Shown piece after piece: positions 54,549 through 63,115 of a stretch of DNA of 64,000 bases. The notes beneath the pieces were generated by a model, which was not told the origin of the DNA, ran no database searches, and saw only the letters and a program-made list of their open reading frames with translations. The first letter of the stretch is position 1; each line of letters opens with the position of its first letter. The stretch covers positions 1,644,409-1,708,408 of the forward strand of contig NZ_JABEKT010000001.1 in NCBI RefSeq assembly GCF_013283195.1, in the 5' to 3' direction. Origin of the DNA: Ensifer adhaerens. Lineage in GTDB: Bacteria > Pseudomonadota > Alphaproteobacteria > Rhizobiales > Rhizobiaceae. The position numbers and the translations under genes were made by a program.

Positions 54549-55301
54549 ATGGCCGTCTATCAGACCACGGACCTCACGGCGGCGAGCTATTCCGTAGCCC
54601 TGTTCGGCCTGGCCGCCACCGCAATCCTGTTGCTCCTTGGAACCGCCTGGGTGGGGCGCAACTGGCGCCTTCCCGTGGCGCTCTGCGCAATCGCAGCGCT
54701 CGTCGGAATACCGGCGGCATTCGAGGCGAGAAACGCCTGGCTCGCAGGCGGCGGCGTTCCCGTCGTTTATCATTACGTCGGTTGGGCCATCTCGATGCCC
54801 GTTCAAGTCATGGCTTTGTATTTCTTGGCAAAATCAGCAGGAAAGCTGGGCGCAGGACTCTTCTGGCGATTGATTGTGGTCGCCGTGCTGATGGTTTTCG
54901 TCAGGTATCTTGGCGAGGCCCAGTACATGCATCCGACGCTCGCCTTCCTGATCGGACTTGTTTTCTGGCTCTACATTCTTGGCGAGCTCTACTTCGGTCG
55001 CATGGACGACGTCGTGCGTGCTGCCACGGGTGACCATCTTCGCCGCGGATATTTCTGGTTGCGGCTGATCGTGACGATTGGCTGGGCGATCTATCCGCTC
55101 GGCAACTTCCTGACCGCCTTCGCCGGGATGACCGACGATGGCAGCCTGTCGGTGGCCTACAACGTCGCTGACATCCTCAACCGCATGGCCTTCGGTGTCG
55201 CCGTTCTGGCGACCGGTGTCCTCGTCTCCGAGGAGGCCAAAAAGACTGAAGCCCATCATTTGCCCGTAACCCCTGCTCATTCTGAAGGAAGACGTCCATG
55301 A
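54549..55301 (+). CDS. Microbial-rhodopsin homologue lacking the retinal-binding lysine
   Basis: A 250-residue protein with seven hydrophobic segments and the order of motifs of proteorhodopsin/xanthorhodopsin-type proteins. Helix C reads HYVGWAISMPVQVMALYFL (residues 75-93), where pumps have R-Y-x-D-W-x-x-T-x-P-L-x-x-x-E: the counter-ion Asp is Gly78, the Thr is Ser82, the donor Glu is Ala89 and the Arg is His75. Helix F has GWAIYPLGNFL. Helix G has SVAYNVADILNRMAFG: Asp208 is kept but the Schiff-base Lys is Arg212 (CGC at 55182-55184). It cannot bind retinal covalently in the usual way. GAAGGGAG precedes the start; the stop overlaps the SPFH gene. Confidence 0.88.
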   Translation: MAVYQTTDLTAASYSVALFGLAATAILLLLGTAWVGRNWRLPVALCAIAALVGIPAAFEARNAWLAGGGVPVVYHYVGWAISMPVQVMALYFLAKSAGKLGAGLFWRLIVVAVLMVFVRYLGEAQYMHPTLAFLIGLVFWLYILGELYFGRMDDVVRAATGDHLRRGYFWLRLIVTIGWAIYPLGNFLTAFAGMTDDGSLSVAYNVADILNRMAFGVAVLATGVLVSEEAKKTEAHHLPVTPAHSEGRRP

Positions 55302-56971
55302 AGGGTGCAGATGTAATTGCCATTATTATCCTGGCCGCGATCATAATCGCAGTCGCCGCTTATCTTCTGCACTGGCTGTATCGCCGTTCCACGAAGGACG
55401 TAAGCTTCGTGCGCACCGGCTTCGGTGGTGAGAAGGTTGTCATGGGAGGCGGTGCGCTCGTGCTGCCGATCCTCCATGACCTGACGGAAGTCAACATGAA
55501 TACGCTGCGGCTCGAAGTCTCCCGAGCCAGAGAGAAATCCTTGATCACCAAGGACCGCATGCGCGTCGAGCTGACGGTCGAGTTCTACGTCCGGGTGTCT
55601 CCTGAGATCGCCGCCGTGGCTACCGCAGCCCGAAGCTTGGGCAACCGCACCATGAATGCCGAGCAGCTCAAGGATCTGATCCAGGGCCGGTTTGTCGACG
55701 CCATGGGTGGCGCCGCTGCGAAAATGACGCTCGAGCAGATTCATGAAAATCGTCAAGCCTTCGTGAAGGAGGTGAAGCAGGAGGTGGCGGAAAGCTTGGC
55801 GCTCGACGGCCTGGAACTCGAATCCGTGTCGCTGACGTCGCTCGATCAAACCGACATCAAGCTCTTCAATGCGTCCAACACCTTCGACGCGGAAGGTCTG
55901 ACCTGGCTCACCGAGCAGATCGAGACTCGTAAGAAGAAGCGCAACGACATCGAGAAGGACACGGAGGTCGCGATCCGCGCGAAGAACCTGGAAGCCGAGA
56001 AGAAGAGTCTCGCGATTCAGCGGGACAGCGAATACGCACGGCTTGCGCACGAAGCCGAGGTGTCGGTCGAGCGGGCGAACAAGAAGTCCGTCATCGCCGC
56101 AGAAAACGCGACGAGAGAGCGAGAAATCGAGTCCGTTAAGCTGCGCGAGCGGGAAGCCGTCGAGCGCGCGCGCATCGACATGGAGCGGCAGGTGGAAATG
56201 CTCGAGATCAAGCGTCGCGAAGTGACGCAGATCGAAGAGCAGGCCCGCGAAATCGCCGTGTCCGTCAAATCGAAGGAGCGTTCGGAAGCGCAGGCGCAGG
56301 CCGAGGTAGCCCGGGCGGCCATGGTCGAGGCGCAGGAGCGCGTCCAGACCATCCGCGACACCGAAATCGCCAACCGCCAGAAGGCGATCGAACTGATCGA
56401 CGCGCAACGCGCCGCCGAGTCCGAAGCGGCAAAGGTTCGCATCCTCGCCGAAGCCGAAAAGGCGGCTGCTCAGGATCGCGCGGACGCCGACCGTATCGCG
56501 GTCGCGGCCCTCGAGGAGCGGTTACGCGTCGAAGCACAGGGCAAGGAAAAGCTCAATGCCGCCGAGAATCTGCGTTCCGACGCTGCTCGCCGTTCAGCCT
56601 TGCACAAGTCGCTTGTCGAGAACCTTCCCGCGATCATCCGCGAAAGCGTCAAGCCAATGGAGAAGATCGAGGGCATCAAGATCATGCACGTCGAAGGACT
56701 CCCAGGCCTGTCCGGCACTGTGAACGGAACCGGCCTCACTGTCGGGGCGGATGGTGTTCCGCCGCGCGACGGCAATCTCGCCGAGCAAGTCGTCAGTTCG
56801 GCACTCCGCTACCGGACGCAGGCGCCTTTCGTCGACACGCTCCTCGGTGAGATCGGTTTGCGTGGGGACACGGTTCACCGCGCTCACGCGCTCAACGACC
56901 TCTCCAAGATCGTATACACGGAGCCTTCCGCGCCTGAACCAAGGGCTAGCGGCAAGAGCCGGGCCAACTAA
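55298..56971 (+). CDS. Flotillin/SPFH-domain membrane scaffold protein
   Basis: A 557-residue protein. One N-terminal membrane segment (VIAIIILAAIIIAVAAYLLHWLY) is followed by an SPFH/band-7 domain (VSFVRTGFGGEKVVMGGGALVLP, then the RVSPEIAAVATAARSLG region). A long heptad-rich helix (about 200-430, with repeated EAE, ERA, RARIDMERQ) and a C-terminal tail follow. This is the YqiK/flotillin layout that organises membrane microdomains. The start overlaps the stop of the rhodopsin-like gene by 4 bp, so the two are translationally coupled. Confidence 0.9.
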   Translation: MKGADVIAIIILAAIIIAVAAYLLHWLYRRSTKDVSFVRTGFGGEKVVMGGGALVLPILHDLTEVNMNTLRLEVSRAREKSLITKDRMRVELTVEFYVRVSPEIAAVATAARSLGNRTMNAEQLKDLIQGRFVDAMGGAAAKMTLEQIHENRQAFVKEVKQEVAESLALDGLELESVSLTSLDQTDIKLFNASNTFDAEGLTWLTEQIETRKKKRNDIEKDTEVAIRAKNLEAEKKSLAIQRDSEYARLAHEAEVSVERANKKSVIAAENATREREIESVKLREREAVERARIDMERQVEMLEIKRREVTQIEEQAREIAVSVKSKERSEAQAQAEVARAAMVEAQERVQTIRDTEIANRQKAIELIDAQRAAESEAAKVRILAEAEKAAAQDRADADRIAVAALEERLRVEAQGKEKLNAAENLRSDAARRSALHKSLVENLPAIIRESVKPMEKIEGIKIMHVEGLPGLSGTVNGTGLTVGADGVPPRDGNLAEQVVSSALRYRTQAPFVDTLLGEIGLRGDTVHRAHALNDLSKIVYTEPSAPEPRASGKSRAN

Positions 56972-56978
56972 GCGAATG

Positions 56979-57004
56979 GGGGACCGGGTTTCCTCCCGGT
57001 CCCC
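56979..57004 (+). other. Strong hairpin between SPFH and 4-TM genes
   Basis: Perfect 10-bp arms GGGGACCGGG and CCCGGTCCCC with a 6-nt loop, 8 bp after the SPFH stop. It is followed by only AACTTT, so it may be a weak terminator or an mRNA-stability element inside the operon. Confidence 0.55.
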
Positions 57005-57033
57005 AACTTTCCGTCGGAGCGCAGGAAAACCAA

Positions 57034-57462
57034 ATGAAGTCGCCAGTTCCCATCGTTGAACGTTCGATCCTGATTTTCGCAGTCTGGGCCGTGCTCGGAT
57101 TCCTTGGTCTGGGCATTTTTCTCGAAGGATTGAAGCAGGATTCCTGGCTCCTTTCCGCCGCGGGTGTCGCAGTCATCGTGCTGGCGTTCGTCGCTCACAT
57201 CATTGTGAACGGTGTCTTCGATACGGGCTTTACTCCAGGAGAGACTGCGCTCGGCATCGGGGCTTACGGGGTGCTCGGCCTTGTCTTCGTCGCTGGCGCC
57301 GTCGGCGGCTCCCTGACGATGACGAATTACTATTCGGGCCTGACCCTTTTCGGGGTGCTGGCGGCCGGATTCCTCGCCTACCTGCTCACCCGACATGGGC
57401 TGCGGGGCGCCTTCTCCCGCTTCCATATCAAGCCGATGACTGAAAGGGAGCCAAGTAAATGA
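57034..57462 (+). CDS. Four-helix integral membrane protein
   Basis: A 142-residue protein with four hydrophobic segments: ILIFAVWAVLGFLGLGIFL, WLLSAAGVAVIVLAFVAHIIV, LGIGAYGVLGLVFVAGAVGG and LTLFGVLAAGFLAYLL. I do not recognise the family. The short loops and small size fit an accessory subunit. Its stop overlaps the start of the sodium:solute symporter gene by 4 bp, which suggests it works with that transporter; small partner subunits of SSS permeases are known. GGAGCGCAGGA precedes the ATG. Confidence 0.8.
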   Translation: MKSPVPIVERSILIFAVWAVLGFLGLGIFLEGLKQDSWLLSAAGVAVIVLAFVAHIIVNGVFDTGFTPGETALGIGAYGVLGLVFVAGAVGGSLTMTNYYSGLTLFGVLAAGFLAYLLTRHGLRGAFSRFHIKPMTEREPSK

Positions 57463-59375
57463 TGTGGTTGCCGCTCTATATCCTCTTCTACGCCGCCGTC
57501 ACTCTCTACTGGGCTCGCATGGCTGCCCGCGCGAACGGGAACTACCAGACCTACTTCTCCGCAAGCCATTCGTTGCCGCCATGGGTCTCGGCGCTCGTCC
57601 TTTCAGGGGCCAGCATCTCGGGATGGATCATGCTTGTCGGCGCCGAGGAAATTGGCCGCAACGGCTTCGGACTTGCGGCGATCCTGCAGGCCGGCATCGC
57701 GCTCTCTCTGCCGGGCGTATTCTTTTTCAAGCGGCTCTGGTTGTTGGGGCAGCGGCTCCAACTGTCGTCGCTGAGCGAACTCCTGCGCGCCTACTGGAGT
57801 TCTGAATTCCTCGTGGCGTTCTCGACCGTGGTGGCGACTTTGTTTGCGGTCGCATTCGCCGGGGTCCAGATGGCAGCGCTGTCCCGGCTCGTCGTTCTGC
57901 TAACCGATCAGACCGTATCCATGCCGGCAGCGGCGATGGTCCTCTGCTTCATCCTCTTCGGCTATGTCGTCATAGGAGGAATGAGGGCGGTTGGATATCT
58001 CGGGGCGGTCCAGACCGTTCTCGCCGGCGCCGCGATAGTGGGTTTTGCAGGATGCGCCGTTCTGCAGCTTGGTGGGTTTGGCGCTCTGAACGCCGGGCTT
58101 CTCAAGCTTGCCGCCGACCCTGCCGCCGCCGGAAAGTTTATCGTTTCGGGCGTAGTTCAGTTCACTGCGGGTGGCGGCCGGCAGGCTGCGGCCGCCCACG
58201 AGGGAACGGCTCTTGCCAGCCTAGCGATGGTGTTCGCCCTTATGGGTTTGCAATCCAGCCCCATGGCGATCAAGGTCGTTCTCTCGACAAATAGTCCAAG
58301 GGCGATCGCGGCGGGCCAGACCTGGGTGATGGCCGGCGCTTTTGGAGCAATGATTGCCCTTTGCGTTGCCTGCTTCGGCGCGGCGTCCCTGATCGATCCG
58401 TCCAAGGACTTGTCAGGTCTGCTGACGTTGATCTCCCCTTGGTTCGCCGCCTGGCTCTTCATCGGGCTGCTGGCCGGCGTACAACTGATGGCTGGTCTCG
58501 CGCTTCTGACGGCCGGCGAGTCGCTGATTCGGAACGTCTACAAGCCTTGGTTCCATAGCAGCCTGTCGCGGCGCGATACCGTCACCGTTACGCGTGTAGC
58601 CATCGGCCTCCTTGTGCTCGCTTCGGGCCTGATGCAGGTGTTGACCCCTGTCACGTTGTCGATGCTTGCCTCGCTGGCGCTTCCGCTTGCATTTCAGCTG
58701 TGGACTCCGCTTCTGGGAATGACCTGGCTTCGCTGGTTCACGCGGCCCGGCGTCGTGACAGGCGTGGGCTTCGGCATCGCTGGCGTGCTGCTCACCGAGC
58801 CATTCGGGATCGCCGTTCTGTCGGCCTTGGGGCTTGAGCTGCCTTGGGGCCGCGCGCCTTGGACCATGTCTTCCGCCGCTTGGGGAATGGTCGCGAACCT
58901 GCTGGTCACAATGCTGGTGTCGGCGTTCACCCAGCGACGGGCGTTCGGGGGCGAGGCGGCCCAAGAGGCGCGCAGCTTTCTCTACGGCATTCTCCGGCCT
59001 GCATCGCGGGTCAGAGCACTTCGCTCCACGGCTTGGTCAATTTCGCTTGCCTGGCTCTTCTTCGCCGTAGGCCCAGGTCTGATCTTGGGTAACTACGCCT
59101 TCAACAAGCCGGACGGCGGTTGGGCACTTGGCATGCCCTCACTCTGGGGTTGGGGCTTGGTGTCATGGGTGACCGGCCTGGGCATCGTCTGGTTCTTGTC
59201 CTACAAGATGGAGATGGCGAGCCCGCATGTCGGGGCCATCCCCGACTATCAACCGCCACCCCGTCTGCGTCCGGATCAGCGTGCAGCCGAACGTGAGCGT
59301 CTTCGGGCATTGTTCGTCACCGTTGCGGTCGCCTTCGGCATCGTTGTCCTGATAGTCCTGAGCTTTGGCCACTAG
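57459..59375 (+). CDS. Sodium:solute symporter family transporter
   Basis: A 638-residue SSS-type transporter with about 13-14 hydrophobic segments. Landmarks are SGASISGWIMLVGAEEIGRNGFG in the early helices and FGYVVIGGMRAVGYLGAVQTVLAG, the IGG-M-R-A-V-x-x-x-D/A-x-x-Q motif of the family. A charged cytoplasmic loop and a C-terminal QPPPRLRPDQRAAERERLRA stretch precede the last helix. It is translationally coupled to the 4-TM gene. The gene run thus contains both an ABC importer and a secondary transporter; which solute each carries is not evident. Confidence 0.88.
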   Translation: MMWLPLYILFYAAVTLYWARMAARANGNYQTYFSASHSLPPWVSALVLSGASISGWIMLVGAEEIGRNGFGLAAILQAGIALSLPGVFFFKRLWLLGQRLQLSSLSELLRAYWSSEFLVAFSTVVATLFAVAFAGVQMAALSRLVVLLTDQTVSMPAAAMVLCFILFGYVVIGGMRAVGYLGAVQTVLAGAAIVGFAGCAVLQLGGFGALNAGLLKLAADPAAAGKFIVSGVVQFTAGGGRQAAAAHEGTALASLAMVFALMGLQSSPMAIKVVLSTNSPRAIAAGQTWVMAGAFGAMIALCVACFGAASLIDPSKDLSGLLTLISPWFAAWLFIGLLAGVQLMAGLALLTAGESLIRNVYKPWFHSSLSRRDTVTVTRVAIGLLVLASGLMQVLTPVTLSMLASLALPLAFQLWTPLLGMTWLRWFTRPGVVTGVGFGIAGVLLTEPFGIAVLSALGLELPWGRAPWTMSSAAWGMVANLLVTMLVSAFTQRRAFGGEAAQEARSFLYGILRPASRVRALRSTAWSISLAWLFFAVGPGLILGNYAFNKPDGGWALGMPSLWGWGLVSWVTGLGIVWFLSYKMEMASPHVGAIPDYQPPPRLRPDQRAAERERLRALFVTVAVAFGIVVLIVLSFGH

Positions 59376-59442
59376 GTCGGGTTGCCGCCCTCTTCGGTGG
59401 GCGCGGCCATTGCCAGCAGCGTGAAACTTGAAGGAGAGTGGA

Positions 59443-60603
59443 ATGGATTCCTTTGTCTTTAGCACGACCGGCCAGATATTTTTCAGGCCGGGCGCGTCAA
59501 CAGAGATCGGATCTCTCTTAGGCGGCCGAGTCGGCGGCCGAGTCCTAGTCATCACCGATCCGGGTTTGCGAAAGCTGGGCCTCTGCGAACCCGCACTAAA
59601 CTCGCTGCAGTCAGCGGGCATTGCAGTCACAGTCTTCGACCGCGTCGAACCGGATCCATCGCTCTCGACCGCAATGTCTGCCGTTGAACTCGGCCGCGAG
59701 AAGGCCATAACAGGGGTGATCGGCTTTGGCGGGGGCTCTTCTCTCGACGTTGCCAAACTGGTGGCGCTCATCTGCGGATCGAACGAAGAGATCGAGGAAG
59801 CCTGGGGGGTGGGAAACGCAAAAGGCCCGAGACTTCCCCTAGTGCTGGTGCCGACGACGGCTGGAACAGGATCCGAGGTCACCCCCGTTTCAATCATCAC
59901 CGTCAGTGGTGATGAAAAGCGGGGCGTTTCGTCGCCGATCCTTTTGCCGGATGTCGCAATTCTCGACGCGGATCTAACTCTGGGTCTCCCGCCGCACGTA
60001 ACGGCGGCGACCGGTATCGACGCGATGGTGCATGCGATCGAATCGTTCACGTCGAAGAACGCGAACAACAATCCCCTGTCGAAGATGCTGGCACGGAGCG
60101 CGCTAGCGCTGCTTGGAGCCAACATCGAACGCGCGGTCGAGGTTGGGAGCGACCGCCCTGCGCGCGGCGCCATGCTTCTAGGTTCGATGCTTGCCGGACA
60201 AGCCTTCGCAAACTCGCCGGTTGCAGCCGTTCACGCGCTCGCCTATCCCATCGGCGGGTCCTTCCACGTTCCGCACGGATTGTCGAACACGCTGGTCCTC
60301 CCGCACGTGCTTCGCTTCAATGCACCGGTGGCGGCCGGAGCCTACGCCGCCATCGCGGCCGACGCGTTTCCTCATCTCGTCGCCATGCAGGACGAAGCCG
60401 AGCGCTGCTCCGCTTTCATCGATAACCTTGCGGGACTATCAGCGAAGCTGGGCCTACAGCAGCGGCTTCGTGACGTCGGCGTCCGGCAGGAGGACGTCGG
60501 AGGGCTCGCGCGAGACGCGATGAAGCAAACCCGGCTTCTCGTGAACAATCCTCGCGACTTAAACGAGACGGATGCCCTGGCGATCTATCAATCGGCCTGG
60601 TGA
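59443..60603 (+). CDS. Iron-containing alcohol dehydrogenase (BlcB-like), second copy
   Basis: A 386-residue group III dehydrogenase, a close paralogue of the one at 17172: same length, same motifs GGGSSLDVAK, DAMVHAIES and HALAYPIGGSFHVPHG. The first codons share 20 identical bases with the other copy. AAGGAGAG lies 5-12 bp before ATG 59443. It is intact while its semialdehyde dehydrogenase partner downstream is decayed, so its product must be handled by another enzyme, for example the one at 18801. Confidence 0.92.
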   Translation: MDSFVFSTTGQIFFRPGASTEIGSLLGGRVGGRVLVITDPGLRKLGLCEPALNSLQSAGIAVTVFDRVEPDPSLSTAMSAVELGREKAITGVIGFGGGSSLDVAKLVALICGSNEEIEEAWGVGNAKGPRLPLVLVPTTAGTGSEVTPVSIITVSGDEKRGVSSPILLPDVAILDADLTLGLPPHVTAATGIDAMVHAIESFTSKNANNNPLSKMLARSALALLGANIERAVEVGSDRPARGAMLLGSMLAGQAFANSPVAAVHALAYPIGGSFHVPHGLSNTLVLPHVLRFNAPVAAGAYAAIAADAFPHLVAMQDEAERCSAFIDNLAGLSAKLGLQQRLRDVGVRQEDVGGLARDAMKQTRLLVNNPRDLNETDALAIYQSAW

Positions 60604-60668
60604 GTTTCCAAGGTCACGTCGCTGACCGCCGAAGCCCACTTTTGAATTATCAAACAAGGGAAATCAAC

Positions 60669-61708
60669 ATGGCAGTGCCCGCCTTGAAGGATCAAACGCA
60701 ATAGCGTGCGGAATTCTATATCGGCGGCAAATGGCAGGGCGCGGAAGATAACGAGGTAACCAGCGTCTACAACCCTGCGGACGGTTCGCTCATAGGATCG
60801 GTTTCCAAGGCGGGAAGAGCGGAAACGCAGCGGGCGCTCAAGGCGGTGGAGAAGGCGCTTCCCGCCTGAAAGAGCGTTGGCGGGGAAGGAGCGCTCAGCC
60901 ATATTGCGCCGGTGGTTCGAGCTGCTGATAGTCCATCAGGAAGATCTCGCTACCATCGTGACGGCGGAACAGGGCAAACCTCTCAGCGAGGCGCGAGGCG
61001 AGATCGCCTATGCGGCATCCTACATCGAGTGGTTCGGCGAAGAAGCAAGCGCGTGTAAGGTGTCACTGTTCCCGCGCCGACTTCAGGCAAGTGTACCGTG
61101 GTCTTGCGTCACCGGAACGCCCAAGGAAACCGGGTTGGAACTGACCGCGAACGCGATCGTTCGCAAGCTAGGCTTCACCGGATCGACTGCGGTGGGAAAG
61201 AGCTTGATCGCGCAATGCGCCTACACGGTCAAGCGCACCTCCATGGAGTTGGGAGGGAATGCGCCGTTCATCGTCTTCGACGACGCCGACGTCGACGCGG
61301 CAGCCAAGGGGGCGTTCGCTTCGAAGTACCGGAACACAGGCCAGACGAGCTTCTGCGCGAACCGGCTTCTCATTCAGTCGGCAATCCACGATGCGTTCGC
61401 CGAGCGACTGGCGAAGGCGGTCTCGGAGTTCTCGGTTGGAGAAAGGGTTCTTCCCCGGGGTTCAGATCGGCCCCCTTATCGACCACAAGGCTATCAACAA
61501 GGTGGATGCGCTGGTGTCCGGCGCCGTGGCGCGCGGTGCAAGGACACTCACCGGAGGGCGCCGGCGTTCGCTCGGTGGGACCTTCTACGAGCCGACCGTC
61601 ATGGTCGACGTTCCGCCGCAGGCGGAAATCTTCAGCGAGGAGATATTCGGGCCCGTCGCCCCAACTTTCCGCTTCGAAACCGAGGAGGAAGTGACGTTTG
61701 GCACTTAA
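60669..61708 (+). pseudogene. Decayed semialdehyde dehydrogenase, second copy
   Basis: A relic closely related to the intact enzyme at 18801. From ATG 60669 there is an in-frame TAG at codon 12, then FYIGGKWQGAEDNEVTSVYNP, a TGA at 60867 and a frameshift. The frame from 60877 gives [27 protein letters not shown]. About 65 residues of the cofactor domain are deleted after YIEWFGEEA. The catalytic Cys is Ser (GQTSFCANR), another shift lies near 61455, and the C-terminal ~80 residues are missing. The order after the Fe-dehydrogenase gene is the same as in the first cluster. Confidence 0.85.
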
Positions 61709-61929
61709 ATGTAAGAATGCCGCCGTTTCTTTTTGGGTTGGCATTTAATTTGAGATTCCGTGGGCTGAAAATCTCGAATTGAATGTAGCTGCGAAGACCT
61801 CCGCGACTCGTGCCCGCAGTCCACCATCTCTTCCATGGCGTTGCCGAAGCGGGCTTTATTCTTACCCAATCATATTGCCACGCAGCATGGAAAGCATCTC
61901 CGACCCAGCTCGCTGTGCGATGGCCGCAC
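61709..61929. other. Unassigned junction sequence
   Basis: Between the truncated dehydrogenase and the DUF1016 relic. One minus-strand frame has FGNAMEEMVDCGHE, which I cannot place. It is probably the breakpoint of a rearrangement. Confidence 0.4.
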
Positions 61930-62520
61930 CCGCTAAATGAGCTGACCGCAAGTTTGGCTGCCGACGAATGCAAAGCCTTTGCCAAGCTCCAATATCAAGG
62001 AGCGCTGGTGTTCGATGAGGCCTTGCTCAAGTTCGTGCTCGGACATCGCTGGGCCGAGAGCGAGAAAATCGAAGCTTGATGGGTCTTTGATCAATTCCTG
62101 CGCCAGGTCTGACTGGGGGCTGGCAATCTTCGACCAAAGTTGGTCAGCGCTTTTCCTTGCCTCTGGCCGAGACCGCTTTCGATATGATGGACGAGAACGT
62201 TGCGGCTCTACCCATTTTCAACGGCTTGGCGCGCATATCACAGCCTTTCTTCATCGCTTTTCAGGGCTTCGACGCGTTTCACGTTTTTTCCCAGGGCAAT
62301 TGTGCAACAAGCTGTTGCACAATTTGCTTGTCAGGGAACGCCTCAGCAAAGGCGCGCATGTACTTGAGGTTTCGTGGCGAAAGCCCCGATCGATGACGCG
62401 GCTGCCCCATCCCTCAACGTTCTGGCGCGCCAAGATCTCGCGGCCGATGCCCCAATAGAGCAAAATGAGTTCTCGGTTGACTGCAACGGCCGCCTTGAGG
62501 CGGGCTGATCGGATTCGCTC
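61930..62520 (-). pseudogene. Relic of a DUF1016 (YhcG-type PD-(D/E)XK) nuclease
   Basis: Minus-strand frames give AAVAVNRELILLYWGIGREI, ILARQNVEGWGSRVIDR, then NLKYMRAFAEAFPDKQIVQQ, LVAQLPWEK, and further LAQELIKDPSSFDFLALGP with EHELEQGLIEHQRSLILELGKGFAFVG. This order is characteristic of DUF1016 proteins. Several frameshifts and stops interrupt it and the C-terminal nuclease end is missing. The family is often carried by mobile regions. Confidence 0.7.
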
Positions 62521-62554
62521 CTTAAGCTAGGAAAGGAGAGAGGCGTATCCGCGA

Positions 62555-62829
62555 CGGCGGCGGTACCGATACTGTCGCCCGGCTATTCCTGGTTCTTTGG
62601 CGGCGGCAATCTCGGGCCGGTGCCGGTGCTGCTTTTCTGGATGGCGGTGCTCGGTGGCACGAGCCTCTTCGGCGGCAAGGGAACGGTGATCGGCACCATC
62701 GTCGGCGCCCTGATGATCGGCCTCATCAACAACGGTCTCATTCTGATGGGGCTCGAATTCAGCCAGCAACTGATCGCCCGCGGCGGCATCATCATTCTTG
62801 CCGTCGCGCTCAGCCAGAAGCGGAGCTGA
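62555..62829 (+). pseudogene. Relic of a ribose-type ABC permease
   Basis: The frame reads PGYSWFFGGGNLGPVPVLLF, then directly VLGGTSLFGGKGTVIGTIVG, ALMIGLINNGLILMGLEFSQ and IIILAVALSQK. The last part is the conserved C-terminal third of RbsC-like permeases. The first part belongs to an earlier loop, so several helices have been deleted between them, and no N-terminal half exists upstream. It differs from the complete permeases at 51743 and 53140. Confidence 0.65.
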
Positions 62830-62833
62830 TGCC

Positions 62834-63115
62834 ATGATCGTTTCGCTCATTGCAACGCTGACAGCCCGACCGGAAACGCGAGAAGAGCTTTTCCGCCTTC
62901 TCGTCGATCAGGTCGGGCCTACCCGGGCTGAAAATGGCTGCATAGACTACAACCTTCACGTCGATGCCATGGATCCCCACGTCTTGGTGTTCTTCGAGAA
63001 TTGGAAGAGCCAGGCGGATCTCGACGCGCACATGGAAATGCAGCACCTGAAGCCGCTGCTGAGCCAGATCGCCATATGGCGGCTACTCCCGGCGGAGCCC
63101 ACGGGGAACAGGTGA
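62834..63115 (+). CDS. Antibiotic biosynthesis monooxygenase-domain protein
   Basis: A 93-residue ABM/YgiN-type ferredoxin-like-fold protein: MIVSLIATLTARPETREELFRLL, TRAENGCIDYNLHVD and FFENWKSQADLDAHMEMQHL, the last with the family's typical His. Such proteins act as quinol monooxygenases, or as sugar-pathway accessory proteins when next to ribose-type transporters. The ATG at 62834 directly follows the permease relic, to whose lost operon it probably belonged. Confidence 0.82.
   Translation: MIVSLIATLTARPETREELFRLLVDQVGPTRAENGCIDYNLHVDAMDPHVLVFFENWKSQADLDAHMEMQHLKPLLSQIAIWRLLPAEPTGNR

Noticed and set aside
55277..56407. A 376-codon minus-strand frame rich in Leu, Asp and Arg opposite the SPFH gene
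   Set aside because: Its composition is the mirror of the heptad-rich helix of the SPFH protein; no recognisable domain.
62298..62324. Perfect inverted repeat with 12-bp arms (AATTGTGCAACA) and a 3-nt loop, looking like a terminator or operator
   Set aside because: On the minus strand it encodes IVQQLVAQL of the DUF1016 relic; the symmetry comes from the coding sequence.
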